A DNA stretch of 64,000 nucleotides from Smittia aterrima (GCA_033063855.1 CP093830.1:23250854-23314853), one strand, 5' to 3'; counted from the stretch's first letter, positions 24,179-35,562 are shown. Numbers and translations: made by a program. The notes: generated by a model from the letters alone, not told the origin.

Positions 24179-27100
24179 TTAGGAGACAGCTTCGATTTCC
24201 TTTAACTTCCGATAGAAACCTTCAAGGAAACTCACTAAAGTCAAACAAAATCCTTTTGAAGCGGGTATCAATGGAAACTCAGGTTTCTGATTTCTTTCAT
24301 TGCCTTTAAATATAAAGAGTTGAAGACGAAATTCTTAGAATATTTTGTTAAACAACTCACCCACACTGGTAACATTTTCTTTTTGACTAGAATCAATCTC
24401 GCTCAGCTCCATCCAAGATTGGATCCTTTTGTAAAATTTCTCTCCACTCTTGCGAAAATGTTCGTGTATTTGATCTTTGAAGACTTCCGGAGGAGACATA
24501 ATCAACTTTGTCATCGACTGAACAAGCTTTAAAACAACCATTTCATTGTACATTCGAGAGTTTTCTATTCCTTGTTGCGAGCCTATCAAGATTTATTTTG
24601 ATTTATATGATAAATAAACATAAAAAGTTTTTTTACCTCGTTGTTTTTCATAGCCAGCTTCATTGTAGTAAGGTTCGTCGACAAGAATGAGACCTTGAAT
24701 CGAAACTATCACTTGAAGTAGTGTGCTGTTGTTGGGACACCAAACTTCACTGCCGCGACCGCTCCACGTTCCTAGTAAAGAAACACAAACCTTTCCATCT
24801 TCGTAGAGATTCGGATTCAACCGATCACTGCAATAACTAATGTAATGGCACATTGGCGGCGACTGCGGATAATCATGACCAAGTTGAATGTCAAAGACGA
24901 ACAATCCGTCTTCGTATGGTGTACATTTTGGACCTTCAATTAAAACACTCAACAAATCGATTCGATCCTCGAAAGAGCGAACCCACACTTTTTCTGGCAA
25001 TGAGCTTCGAAGCAATCTATGTTCTTTCTGAACGGCTTTGAAAAAAGCATGAGCATTTGTTGGATGAAAGACTGTCAAATGATACTTGTGAGTGCTTGGA
25101 ACGTTTTCGATTATTTGAAAATTCTCAGATAGGGTATGAGCTGACGTATCAACGGAAAGTTTTCGATCACTTGTATTGCTCAAACCATCAGTGATGCTAT
25201 AAATTTTAACTTCATCGGGAGACGATTCATCTTCAAATTCACTTTCTGCTTTAGCAATTGACTTTGCATCTATTTCCATGTCTACAATTTCCTTAAAAGT
25301 TTCACTTGGACAGTAACGATTGTTAATTTCTTGCAAAGCTTTCACAAGTTGCATTTTAATCAACGAGCAAAGTTTTGCACAAACTGTTATAACGAAACTT
25401 CCGGAATTCGAATCAGAAGTCTCAATAATTTGTTTGGAATTGTCTGAAGCTGTTCCGTTATCGAGTGTAATTAAAATTCCAGAGTCTGTGCTGTTTTTCT
25501 CCATATCATCGCCTCGCTTCGGCGAAGGAGTTTTGTAGGTGGAAGTGGGAGTTGAGCTCGATGACAGTTTGTGACTTTCTGCGTTATCATCAGTGATGCT
25601 CGAAATGTCGGAAGATGTTGACAAATTGCATTTGCCTTGTTTGTTCCAAACTTCAGAAGCAACTACTAGAAGATTTTGTTTCTTTGTAGGTGATTCCTGA
25701 CTTGCTTGTCTTGTTGAAGGCTGAAAGCATGATTTTGTACTTTCAAAGCTGCAATAGCTGCTGTTGTCTTCATGACTGTTCGAGTTTGACGAGCATTTTG
25801 TTGCTTCGAGAAGTGAAATTTTCTTCGTCACTGGCTTTGATGTCTCAGCAGTAATTGAAGGGCAGCCGAACACACCATTCAATGGAACTTCATTGAATAA
25901 ACGATTTTTCTTCTCCAAAAGTCTTTCCGCTGCAGTCTGCGATCCACTTTTTCTTACTCTTTCCACCAAACCCATGAAATTTGCTTCATGGAAAAACGAA
26001 GTGTTCATCAATCGATCCAAATAACGACACTTTTTATAAACCATCAAAAGTTTTTTCATAACTTCTTGTGATTGAAGATTTGGATTGATTATAAAAAGTT
26101 CTTCAAGTCTAGCCATTGCTTTTCTTGCTCGCTCAAGATTCGCTGTTAAATGTTGTTGCTGTGGCATTCCACCAGGTTCACTAAACTCATCTTCAGTCTG
26201 CCAGCTCTCATCGTCAGAATCACCACCGTTACCCCAGAAATTATTTTCTGAATCATATTGACCGACTTCAAATAAATCTTGGGGCCAACACATTGTGATT
26301 GTGTTGTCGACCCACCAAACTTTAACGCGTCCCTCTGGGTAATTGTCAACGACTTGACCAGCTGTCGCACAATTCTCTGTAGGAAAATTAGCAACACGAA
26401 TCACAATCGTTCCGGGGCGATATTGAAAATCAGGATGATCTTTCAAGTCGTATACGCTGACTTCTGACTCTCCTTTATAAAATGGTGTTGGTTCTTCAAT
26501 ATTCGTGTATGTGCTGAACCATTTTACTTTAGCAATACGCCCAAGATGATCTACTTTCTGAATAACGCCGTAATCTCGATAAGAGGGATTAAGATTTGCA
26601 GCATCGTTAGCTGCCAGTACAAAATCAGCTGGGAAAAACTCGTGATCGTCCAGATGGTGGATTGGACAAAGTTCAACAGATGAAATGTCACCTTCTATGT
26701 TACCATCTTGCCAGACAACTGTTGCCCAGCTATAAACGACGAGGGCTTCCGTTACTACACGATCGCTAACTTGTGGGATTTTTACTTCTTTTGGGTCTCG
26801 TTGCTTGTGTTTCTTGAGCTTCCTTATTTTGTGAGACAACTGTGGCGATTTCTTCGGGGATCCTTTTGGTGTTGGATTGCTAGAGCAAGAAGACGCGGTA
26901 GTCCCGCTATCTGAGAGAATGTCCTCTTCTTCTTCTGTTTGCCACTCATCACTCTCCACAAACTTTTGTGGACAAAGTTTCGAGCGATCGTTTTTTAAAT
27001 GTTCACATTCGTTTGTCTTTTCACATTCCGTGAGTTGTATCTTTTGATTTCCAAATTCAATATCAGCTTGGTTTGTGCTGCTATTCATATTGAGTTTACT

Positions 27101-28469
27101 ACACAAAATTCGATATTTATTGCCTAAAAAAAAGAAAATTTTAGTAGCGAAGGCGGAGGATTGAAATCACTCAAAAAAGTTTACTTTGTTCTTTTTTCCA
27201 CTGAGACTTTCTGACAATCAGGTCACTCTCGCATATTTCCAAATAATTCTTATCATTGATCTGAAGCATGCAGGATTCGAATAAGTTTAGCCGTTTCATT
27301 CGTTTCAACTCTTCTCCAGTAATGTAACTCTTAGGAATTGCAGAGTCCTTCGCATTTGAAGAACTCTCTTCACACGAAGCTTTACATTGCCAATGAACGA
27401 ACACACCATCAATATCAACGGATTGCACCGTAAATTTTCTATCAGTTTTGTGTTTTCGACTTGTTCGCATTTCAGGTGACTGAACCAGCCATTTCGCATT
27501 CTCGAGCTCACTCACTGGTCCTACAAGTGTTTGGCCTTCGTAAAAAAGAGTACTTGAGAACATTGATTTGTTGTTTCTGTCTTTCAGCGGAAAGTATTCG
27601 ATGTCAGGACGAATTTCAATCACAGAGCCGCATGCTGATCTAAAAGAGAATATTAAATCATTTTTAAAATGAAATCTGAGTAATTTTACCGTAATGTTAA
27701 CTTCTCATCAATATTTTTCGTGCTCCCAACCCAAGAGTCAAGACAGACTGCATTGTCTCGAGGCATCGTGACTAAAGGAAACAATCGCTCCGATGAAACA
27801 TCCTTGATGACATATTTTGAGTTGCCGATAATTTTCAAATCAGCTTTTACAACTATTTCTCTACAATAGCCTCTTTGTGTATCGCTATTTGTCATTCGTC
27901 GAACTACGTCACCCGGCATCAAAGTCCTATCTTTTGATTTAAAAGGAAGTGTTGATTATTTCTGTCATTACATTCATATTTTTTTAATATTAAATTTTCG
28001 ATTCCTACCAGCAAGACCAACCTGAAATATGTGATAAGGTGTTACATAACTTAAGGATGTCAAAGAAGTGACAGGGACTTACGTGTCTCTCTGCGACAAT
28101 CTCATCTTTTCCTTCGGGATACCAAACCACCTAAATCAATCGAAAGAATGCAAAGTTATATATTTAGTTAGTTCTTGAAAGTTACAAAAATATAAATTTC
28201 AATGAAAAAAGTTGAACAAACCCGAAGTTCGCCTTTACGCAGAAGCTTCTCCGACTCGGAATGATTCTCGTATTCGCTATCGCTGGGCACCTTATAGTAA
28301 TAATAAAACGCAATTTGTTATCAAACAAGTTAAGTTGTGACAAAAAAAAAACAGAAAGAAGGAAAAAATTTCCCCAAAACTTTACTTCATTCTCTACGAC
28401 CAAACCAAATTTTACGAATCCTTTTTTATCCACGGTGTACACTTGATCTTCGTAAAAGTATTGAGTCAT
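24179..28469 (-). CDS. UBE2O: UBE2O-type E2/E3 hybrid ubiquitin-conjugating enzyme
   Basis: This large E2 ubiquitin-conjugating enzyme can also act as its own E3. In animals it acts on ribosomal and other unassembled proteins in the cytosol. About nine exons encode roughly 1250 residues, near the family length. N-terminal exons carry the SH3-like/CR1 blocks (DRTLMPGDVVRRM, LDSWVGSTKNI) and CR2 blocks (YSWATVVWQDG, VWWVDNTITMCWPQDLF). A Ser-rich linker and coiled-coil stretch follow. The UBC fold (about 25.1-24.6 kb) has catalytic Cys in DGKVCVSLLGTW, with CHYISYC where ordinary E2s have HPN, as expected for UBE2O. The true last exon is 24179-24303, reached through a strong donor (GTGTGG then GTGAGT at 24361-24356). 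It encodes the conserved tail PEFPLIPASKGFCLTLVSF. Without that splice the protein would end early at NKIF. Confidence 0.93.
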
Positions 28470-29122
28470 TTGGGTTCACTTGATCTTAGTTTTATTTAAT
28501 TTTTTAAAAACACTTATCCTGAAAATTTTTTATGCTAAGAATAGTAATATCCAAACCAGATGCTAAACATTATGTTTTTGTTTTGGTTTCTATCACGTTC
28601 AACATAAATCATGTTTAAAAAGAATGCTAAAAGGACGTTAAATTTTGATAAAAGTGTTTCAGCAAAGACATCCGGGTGCCTGAATGAAAAAGTTTCAATC
28701 ATAATCTAAATGAGTCAACCGATAAATTCCACAATTTATTTTTTAAATCGACTCACCCCTTTATTCGAGCTCTTGTTGTGGATTAGAACCCGGGCTCTTT
28801 TGTACAACGCTGAAAAAACTTAAATCAAGCCCAAATCCGTCGTTTATAATTAAAGCTTTTTATTTTAATATTTACAAAAACAATCAAAAATATTTCAGCT
28901 TCACATCGCTTCTGCTATTTCTCAGCTTTAAAATGAAGAATGATAATATTTTTTGTTGAATACTTTCTGTTTATTGAAAAGTTTTTCTTTTCATTTCCAT
29001 CAATTGAATTTATATGAAGTTTACTTAGTCAGTTAATTCAGGCTAATTTAACTTTTTTAAGTGAGGAAATTAAAAATCTCAAGCAACATCGAGTGGGAAA
29101 GCTGTCATAGATATTTTCTATT
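28470..29122. other. Intergenic region between UBE2O and nudE
   Basis: About 650 bp, AT-rich. A short plus-strand frame near 29061 overlaps the nudE 3' end and is not supported. A tRNA-like T-arm near 28770 was examined and rejected. Confidence 0.5.
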
Positions 29123-30549
29123 CTATTTCTTTATCATCTCGAGGTTGTCTATAGAACAAGTTGTCTCATTAGTGTTGCTGTATGAAGCTGTAGCCTCGAT
29201 TAATTTCTGTGACGGCGTCTTCTGTGTTTTCCAAGACTTCAGCTTTGCTTCAAGATTCTATAAATTAAAAAAAAAATATAAATAAATCTCAAGCTCAAAT
29301 CAATTATTCTTACATCAAGTTTTTTCAACAAATCTGCTACGATATTGAGAGCTGAAACGCGGGTGCTTGCCGCTATAGGATTGCTGTTTATCGCGCACTC
29401 ATCTAGTAAATGAAAATGTTGTTATCAATTGATATGGTAAATAATCGTTTTCTCTTGATGGTGTAAATTAGAATGCTGATCTTACTATCTGAATTCAATC
29501 AACTTTCTATTTATAAAAAATGTAATATCAAACGTACATTTGATCACACTTTGTGGTGACTTGTTAAATATTGAGTCACTGTGAGATTTCTGTGATGAAC
29601 TAGTGGCATTCAAGCCACCACTAACGTTATGAAGCGTCGTCTCCAACATGCTGGAATTGTTGAGTGAGTGGTTGGTTTTATCCGCGGACGCATTCAATGA
29701 TAGATTATTGTTATTTTTACTATCATTAAGGTCGTTGAGTTTACTAACATTGCTGTTTTCTTTCGAAGGGGATGAAGTGGCGCTGATTGTACTTGTGTCG
29801 ATAACTGTGTTACGTTGAGGCAGAGAAATGTTTCGTATTTTCAATTCTTGCTTGAGATCTACAATGAAACAGCGATTTATTGACTCCTGATTTATTACGC
29901 TTAATAAATTCTTGACTCACCTCTCGCTTCATCCATCAATCTCTGTAAATTGATTTGCATCTGCTCTTTCTCGTCAATTTCCATTTCAAGCATAGCGTTC
30001 TTCTCGTATGCTTGGTTGAGCATCGCTTCAAACCCTGATACACTTTCACTAACCACTCGATTAGTTCTTTCAAGATCGTCGTTCTTCTGTTCAAGCTCTC
30101 GTATATAACTTTTCAGTGAATCTCGTTCAGATAAGAGTTGATGGAGTCTTGTGTCATAAGCTGTAGCGTCATGTTCAAGGGATGTCACTCTTTGCTGCAA
30201 AATACCAAACTTTTTAATGAAAGGAAAATTCACTGGAAAATGCTAGTCTCACTCTTAGCGAATCGTTGTCATCACGTAGGTTGTTGATTATTCCATTAAG
30301 GTCTCGTATTTGTTTCTCATTTTGTGTCAGTGTCGTTTCTAATTCTTGTTCAAGTTGCCTAGACTCCTCCGTGAAGTCTTCAAACTCTTTTTGGCAATCA
30401 AATTTTCTACAAAATGATATCATCATAAATTAGATGTTTGCAGAAAAAAAATTTATAACTCACTCTTGTCTACACAATGTTGCAAGCTCCTTCCAGTAAA
30501 GACATTCCTCTTCAATCGAACAAAACGAAGGATTGACTAAAGGCTCCAT
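29123..30549 (-). CDS. nudE: NudE/NDEL1 dynein-LIS1 adaptor
   Basis: NudE proteins are dimeric coiled coils that recruit LIS1 to cytoplasmic dynein for mitosis and nuclear positioning. The start is MEPLVNPSFCSIEEE followed by CLYWKELATLCRQE, the N-terminal NudE block. The next exons give EFEDFTEESRQLEQELE, RDLNGIINNLRDDNDSLR and a long heptad-rich segment that ends near LQRLMDEAR. A Ser/Asn-rich linker comes after that. Two short downstream exons carry the conserved C-terminal block: 29398 downwards (ASTRVSALNIVADLLKKLD) and 29264 downwards (NLEAKLKSWKTQKTPS), ending at a stop at 29123-29125. About 310 residues and a full domain set suggest a working gene. The exact boundary of the exon ending SVIK is my least certain junction. 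Confidence 0.88.
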
Positions 30550-31580
30550 TACTTTGATTGTATTACGGATTGTTGTTGAGGATGAAATCAAAACATTTAT
30601 CGATTTTCAATTATTAGGCTGAAGTCCCCGCAAAACTCGATAGAACCACAATCCTCGGAAAGTATTGAAACCAATAAACAATGAGAAACTATCGGGATTC
30701 ACGATATAAGACGAAATTTGACTTAATTTTGTGATTTTTATTTCAACTTTGTTTTTTCTTCTCTCCGGAACAAGTCTACAAAAGGTGCAGAAGTTTTAAA
30801 GAAATTTCAAACACTAACACAAAGAAGCAGCGCCGGTAAATGTCAGTAATAAGCTTAATTCCCAAAAAAGACGTGTAAGCGTTGTTAAACTGTTAATTAT
30901 TATTGATCTAAAGCATGTTAGGGTAGAAAGAACAAATTAGATAAACTCCTTATTTTTGAATTAGATAAATTCAAAAACCAATTTTATTTAAAATCGATCG
31001 GAGTTCAATACATCGTTTGAAATGCTGCTTACTTTCGCAAGAGACGTAAAGACAAAACTATCCACAGCCAATCGATCCCCAATAGTCAATATCTCTTGCG
31101 AGTTCTTTCTTTAATTTAATAAGCGTGTTTTTGTTTCATGCAAATTGAAAGTCACTTTGGACTTTTTTGTCTTTTCTAAAGCATTTTGATAATTTGTCAA
31201 AAAAAAAATGCTCTTAGCATTATGTTCTGGTTCCCGTTTGGAAATTAAGGAAAAATTTAAATATCATATTTTTCAATGTCTAATAAGAAATAAGTACAAA
31301 ATCTTTTGAAATAAATATGAAGGGATTCAGTTCATTAGTATCGTCAATGGAAATCTTTCAATTTTGATTGTGAAACCCCTGAGGATGAGTTGTGTGATGT
31401 GACATGTTAGCTGTCTTATCTTGCGTCATGAATTTTTTTCATTCTCTTCCTGATTATATTCCGTTGTTTCCTTGTTTCTTCTTAAATGCGTGAAATTAAA
31501 ATCATTTAGTGTCGTCAGCTATGAGGCGCAGAGCAAATGGCAAAATATATAAATAACGGGAAAACATCGTGAATCCTCGT
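30550..31580. other. Intergenic region upstream of nudE
   Basis: About 1 kb with no supportable coding or RNA gene. A TATA-like ATATATAAATAA lies near 31545, but no gene starts after it. Confidence 0.5.
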
Positions 31581-31639
31581 TTAGTAGAGCTTTTTGTTGA
31601 TTATTTTTATCCTCAGTAGAGCTTTTTGCTCCTAATCTT
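31581..31639 (-). pseudogene. Two relic copies of the aaNAT-like C-terminal tail
   Basis: The minus strand at 31639-31613 reads KIRSKKLY-stop and at 31607-31581 reads KIINKKLY-stop. Both match the tail of the two neighbouring aaNAT-like genes (KIMSKKLY and KIMSKKFY). Nothing else of the domain is preserved nearby. They look like duplicated remnants of 3' ends in a shrinking or unequally recombining tandem array. They could also be alternative terminal exons, but no acceptor as good as that of the real last exon is present. Confidence 0.5.
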
Positions 31640-31736
31640 GAAGAATGAAGATTTGTTATGATTTTATTTAAAGATTTATTAGCAAATTACCTTTAGCCAC
31701 TTGCCTTTTCGCATCATCTCAAGTACTTGCTTGACG

Positions 31737-32591
31737 TTAGTAGAGCTTCTTCGACATTATCTTCAAGAACTGGTTAGGAAAAATAAACAAATTTTTAATT
31801 CATCTTATTTATGATTCAATTTTTACTACCTCGTCAGAAATGTTAGGGTAGTAGCCATCCGCTGTGAGTTTAGGAATTTCTGAATATTTAATGCTGAAGC
31901 TTTCTTCGAATCCAACTGCAGCTGCTGCCTTCTGTGCTCCCAAGCTTGAGAACACATTAGAGCTCACTTGTATTCCTACGGCCTGGCCAACTTTATGGCG
32001 TGCTCTAAGCATCTCAATCGCGATTCCTCGATTTCTGAACTTCTTGTCAACATACAATCCAGCAGCACACATGACTCGATCAACTTGATAATGTTTGAAT
32101 GGGTCAAAGAAGCGTTTTCTAATTAAATTTTTGGTATTGTTGTGTTCAGCCCATCGTTGTCCTCGATGCTAAAATGTTTAAGCATTTATGCATTTTGCTT
32201 TTGATTGTGAAAACAAAATTAAGGATCTTACTTCAGTTGGAGCATCGATTTCAGCCTCTGTTATGACTCCAAGAATGTTAACAGCCACGATCTCTTCAGA
32301 TCCTTCCTTGAAGCACACAAGTGAAATGTTTTGTCTTAAAATCGCCCACAAATTTTCTGTCATCTCCTGAACTGAAATTGGACAATCGCGGAGATTTTTT
32401 GAACTCTTCATTGGTTCATCAATGAGATGTTTGTCTCGTATGATGTTAACAGCATCTTCAAATCGCTCGGGTTGCAAGTCTTGGATTCTGTATTCCACGA
32501 ATTGATCAATGCTATCACAATCCAACGCTTTAAAGCGAGAATAGGTCGAAGGATATTCCACGTTTTCGGGTCTCGACCAACTGTACGGCAT
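31737..32591 (-). CDS. Arylalkylamine N-acetyltransferase-like GNAT (copy 1)
   Basis: This is an insect aaNAT-like acetyltransferase, a family that transfers acetyl from acetyl-CoA to amines such as dopamine, serotonin or polyamines. Exons 32232-32591, 31830-32168 and 31737-31769 encode 243 residues. The N-terminal half has YRIQDLQPERFEDAVNIIRD and HLIDEPMKSS. The acetyl-CoA loop is in LYVDKKFRNRGIAIEMLRAR (RNRGIA at the pyrophosphate site), and FSSLGAQKAAAAVGFEE forms the late GNAT helix. The last exon is only 33 nt and encodes FLKIMSKKLY. I infer it from a good donor (GACGAG then GTAG) and acceptor (CTAACCAG), and because it restores the tail of copy 2. Reading through instead ends at VVKIES. 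The substrate cannot be told from sequence. It is a tandem partner of the gene at 33.0-33.8 kb. Confidence 0.85.
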
Positions 32592-32680
32592 CTTCAGTTA
32601 CACGTTCACACCCGACGCGGTTTCACAAACGGAATGAAAATGCTGAAAATGAGTAACTAATCACTTTTTCTTCTCGGCTG

Positions 32681-32713
32681 TTTATTTATAGCTTCGCACG
32701 TGAAAATCATGTG
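32681..32713 (-). promoter_or_regulatory. TATA box and paired E-boxes upstream of aaNAT-like copy 1
   Basis: On the minus strand CTATAAATAAA (32681-32691) lies about 90 bp before the ATG. Immediately upstream are CACGTG (32697-32702) and a second E-box-like CATGTG on the plus strand (32708-32713), 5 bp apart. Paired E-boxes are typical of CLK/CYC bHLH targets, but CACGTG is also bound by other bHLH factors. Confidence 0.45.
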
Positions 32714-33000
32714 CGATTGAAATGCGACCAGAATCCGACAACTAATCAGCGCGTGAAGGTGCACGAGATGATAAGCGTCAGAAAACACGAAGAAATGTGA
32801 AGACGATGTTTTTTTGTGTACAGCAAAGTAAAATTCTTATTAAGAGGCGTATGCGAACAACTTCGACACTTGCGATTTGAAAATGTGGTGAAAGTGAAAT
32901 TGAAAGTGATTTTGTAAAAGCTGATTCTGTAATTTTTATGAAAATTATTTATGTTTTTAGGTCTTTTCAACAGATTTCTCTTGAATAAAAGTTTTTATCT

Positions 33001-33786
33001 TCAGTAGAACTTTTTGCTCATAATCTTCAAATGCTCATCTTTTATCAAAGGAAATTTCCCATCCGATGTTATAACTGCAATTTCGCTGTATTTTATACTG
33101 AAACTTTCTTCGAAACCTGCTTTGATCGCAGCTTTCTGTGCTGATAAACTTGAGAAGACGTTCGAGCTGACTTCAATTTTATTTTCTAACGCGACTCCTC
33201 CACGAGCCCTCAACATTTCGACTGCAATTCCACGATTACGAAACTTTTCGTCAACGAAGAGGCCTGCAGCAAACATTATTTTGTCGACTTTATAATGTTT
33301 AAACGGATCAAAAAAGTTTTTTTTTAAAAATTTCTTAAGGTTGTTGACCTCACGCCAAGCCTTTCCGCGAATCTTAAAAGATATTTTAAATCAATTTATT
33401 AAAAATATTTTAAAGTCAGTTTTACTTACAATATTTGGAGCATCAAACTCGGCCTCTGTTACTACTCCAAGTATGTTAACAGCCACGATCTCATTCGAAC
33501 TTTCTTCGAAACAAATCAGTGAAGTATGTTGTTCAAGCATGTTTTGCCAGTTATTGATCATCTCTTGAAATGAAATAAGATCTTCACAAACTCCCTTTGA
33601 GCTGTACATTGGTTCATCCCGCAAATGTTTGTTTTTCATGATCTCAAGTACATCATCAAATCGATCTCTCTGAACATCTTCAATCCTATAAGTCACTTGT
33701 TTCGTTCCATCACAACTCAAAGCCTTAAACTTCGAATAAACCAAAGGAAATTCAAGATTCGACGATCTTTTCCAACTGAACGGCAT
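33001..33786 (-). CDS. Arylalkylamine N-acetyltransferase-like GNAT (copy 2)
   Basis: This is a tandem paralogue of the gene at 31.7-32.6 kb, with two exons (33430-33786 and 33001-33372) and 242 residues. I chose the start MPFSWKR by alignment with MPYSWSR of copy 1, five codons inside the longest frame. Shared blocks are FDDVLEIMKNKHLRDEPM, EIVAVNILGVVTEAE, FDPFKHYKVDKIMFAAGLF, the acetyl-CoA loop FRNRGIAVEMLRAR, and FSSLSAQKAAIKAGFEESF. Its C-terminus KDEHLKIMSKKFY is encoded without the extra last intron of copy 1, so that intron was gained or lost after duplication. It is probably cytosolic, with an unknown amine substrate. The 3' end of an S28 peptidase fragment lies about 110 bp upstream in the same direction. 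Confidence 0.87.
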
Positions 33787-33899
33787 CGCGTGATTGTACA
33801 ATCAAACATTTTTTTCTTATCGTATTCTTTTTATTTCAACGACACGCAAGATAAACGACTCATACGAAACAAACAGTTACGAGGTACATCGATTAAAAT

Positions 33900-34640
33900 T
33901 TAAAATTGTTCACTATCAATTTCCAGCCATTGAAAAATCAGTTGCCTAGCTCGTTCCTTCGTTTCAAGAAGAACTTCATAATCTGTTTCTGAAGGAGATC
34001 CAAAATCGCGACTGAATGATTGAACTGAAATATTTAAGAAAAATATCATCCAATCATTTTAATAATAAAAGAATAAAATTTTACGTGGCATAACAACTGA
34101 ATATTCCGATTCGCTTGGCCCAAGAGTTCGCTTCGGATCCATTTCTCCATTTGTGTAGAAAACATTTGTGATTTGTGGGTTTAAACCACCATACATCAGA
34201 TTTATCTTTGAAATTGCATCGTCCATTAGATTTCCGAAGAATATTTCTTCTTTACCAAACACTTGAGCGCACCACTGTCTAAAGAAAAACAGTTCGAAAC
34301 GATCTCCAAATGGATGGTTTGCACCTCTGTTCGACGTTGCAAACTGCCCAAGTTGAGTGCACTGAAGCCAGAAAGTTTGACGACGACCTGCGATCGTTGA
34401 AACTGTATTCCATGCGACATTTCTGTACAAGTTTAGTGTGATTTCGTTGTTGAATTCCAAGCATTCCAAGTTCCTATAAAAATCATCAACGTACCACCGT
34501 GCAAAACCATCTAAGGCAGACTCAATAGGTCTCTCAGGGGTACCTTTCATTATTGTGCATTTGTCCTCGATACACCCGTAGGCATACATTGAATCGGGGA
34601 CCCCAACTGAACATATTCTTTGCCGTTAAACGAAGAACAT
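33900..34640 (-). pseudogene. 3' part of an S28 serine peptidase (prolylcarboxypeptidase/K12H4.7-like), probably non-functional
   Basis: The C-terminal half of an S28-family serine peptidase is recognisable. Blocks are GCIEDKCTIM, a WLQCTQLGQFATS block (family QTCTEFGFYQT), NHPFGDRFELFF, WCAQVFG, NLMYGGLNP-like INLMYGGLNP, and NVFYTNGEMDP containing the catalytic Asp region. A last exon (to 33900) gives RDFGSPSETDYEVLLETK and stop. In active enzymes the catalytic His follows near PG.AHC. Here the spliced sequence reads MPLQSFSRDFGS, with no His. Homology fades at about 34610-34640, where the frame appears to slip, and the half with the catalytic Ser (GGSYGG) is absent. A separate S28 N-terminus lies at 43028-43168 on the same strand. 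I read this as a disrupted gene or an inactive homologue. Confidence 0.65.
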
Positions 34641-35319
34641 TGGTTTGAGGCCCCGCGGGATGCCAATAGCATCTCTTTGGTTTTTTGTCAAAAGACCTAA
34701 GAATCATGTGAATGGTATTAGCTTCATACTAATATTAATATTAGTGTTCTAACATGAAACCAATCGACATTTTTACAAAGGTCTCGATATTATGAAACAA
34801 GAATGTTTCCTTTGTTAGAGAACCTTGGCGAAGTCCTTTAAAAATCAACAACAAAGTAAATATTTCATTTACTTGTCACATGCGAATACCAAGGGTTTTT
34901 TGTAGTTTCTAAGTCATAAATCTCTATCAGAGGCTTTAATGACATTTAATTCTACACTATCATCATATAGATAAGTGTTTATATGGAGCAGTAGTTAATA
35001 CTATTGCTTGAAGGCCCAAAAAGTCTTTCAAATATCAGTGACATATTCACATTGATACTTGAACCTCTCCCGTTAGTTCGTCTCTGTTCTTGAGAATTTA
35101 GTAGAGACTTAACAGTGGCCACCACGAGAAGGTGGGAAGTAGGATTTTGACCACCAAAAAAATGTTTGTCGCCCTGCCTCACTACTTCATTAGTAGTACT
35201 TTCATTTATCATTGTTCGTCTTTCTCATAGTCTCGTGTCTCTACAATCTCTGGAGACACTATAACCTTATCCATGGTACCAAACTACAGTGATTAGTTGT
35301 GTTCACTGTTTTTCCCTAA

Positions 35320-35480
35320 TCCTTATTGTAGTGATCAGCTCACCTAAGCCAAAGAGGCTTAGGAGTTTCCAGGGTCACCAACTTGGAGGTTCACTACTTG
35401 ACCCCGCCCACCCATGCTTTGTGTTGTTGCATGGGGTCCCACCCTCCCCTATTTTATCAGTAAAATAGATAAAACTATCG
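35320..35480 (-). ncRNA. Candidate guide (omega/fRNA-like) RNA region at the Fanzor 3' flank
   Basis: This stretch follows the Fanzor stop by about 90-250 nt on its coding strand and is much more GC-rich and structured than the surroundings. Visible stems are CCTAAGCC with GGCTTAGG (35343-35363, 5-nt loop), GGTCA with TGACC (35373-35403), and CCATGC with GCATGG (35412-35417 and 35429-35434), which alternates or stacks with GACCCC/GGGGTC (35400-35405, 35433-35438). TnpB and Fanzor guide RNAs are normally made from the 3' end and downstream flank of the nuclease gene, so the position is right. The RNA call is inference from position and folding only. The 3' end, and so the guide segment, cannot be placed. 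Confidence 0.35.
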
Positions 35481-35489
35481 TCAGTGATG

Positions 35490-35562
35490 GTTTCTGTGTT
35501 GTTGCTGTTGTCTGCTGTTGGTGATGCTGCTGTACTGTTGTTGTTTGTTGTTGTTGGTGATG
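35490..35562. repeat. TTG/CTG-rich triplet tract beside the Fanzor stop codon
   Basis: About 70 bp of imperfect GTT/TTG triplets with CTG and GTGATG interruptions ends a few bases from the Fanzor stop. On the Fanzor coding strand it is a CAA/CAG-type run in the 3' untranslated region. Confidence 0.8.

Noticed and set aside
24335..24360. UBE2O ending at NKIF
   Set aside because: A consensus donor just before this end and a good acceptor at 24304 lead to a conserved UBE2O tail, so the stop is intronic.
28755..28800. tRNA-like T-arm (minus strand GGGTTCTAATCC)
   Set aside because: The stem does not pair (CCGGG against CCACA) and no acceptor, D or anticodon arm can be built around it.
31809..31829. 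aaNAT copy 1 ending at VVKIES
   Set aside because: Splicing to 31737-31769 restores the paralogue's tail exactly in frame.
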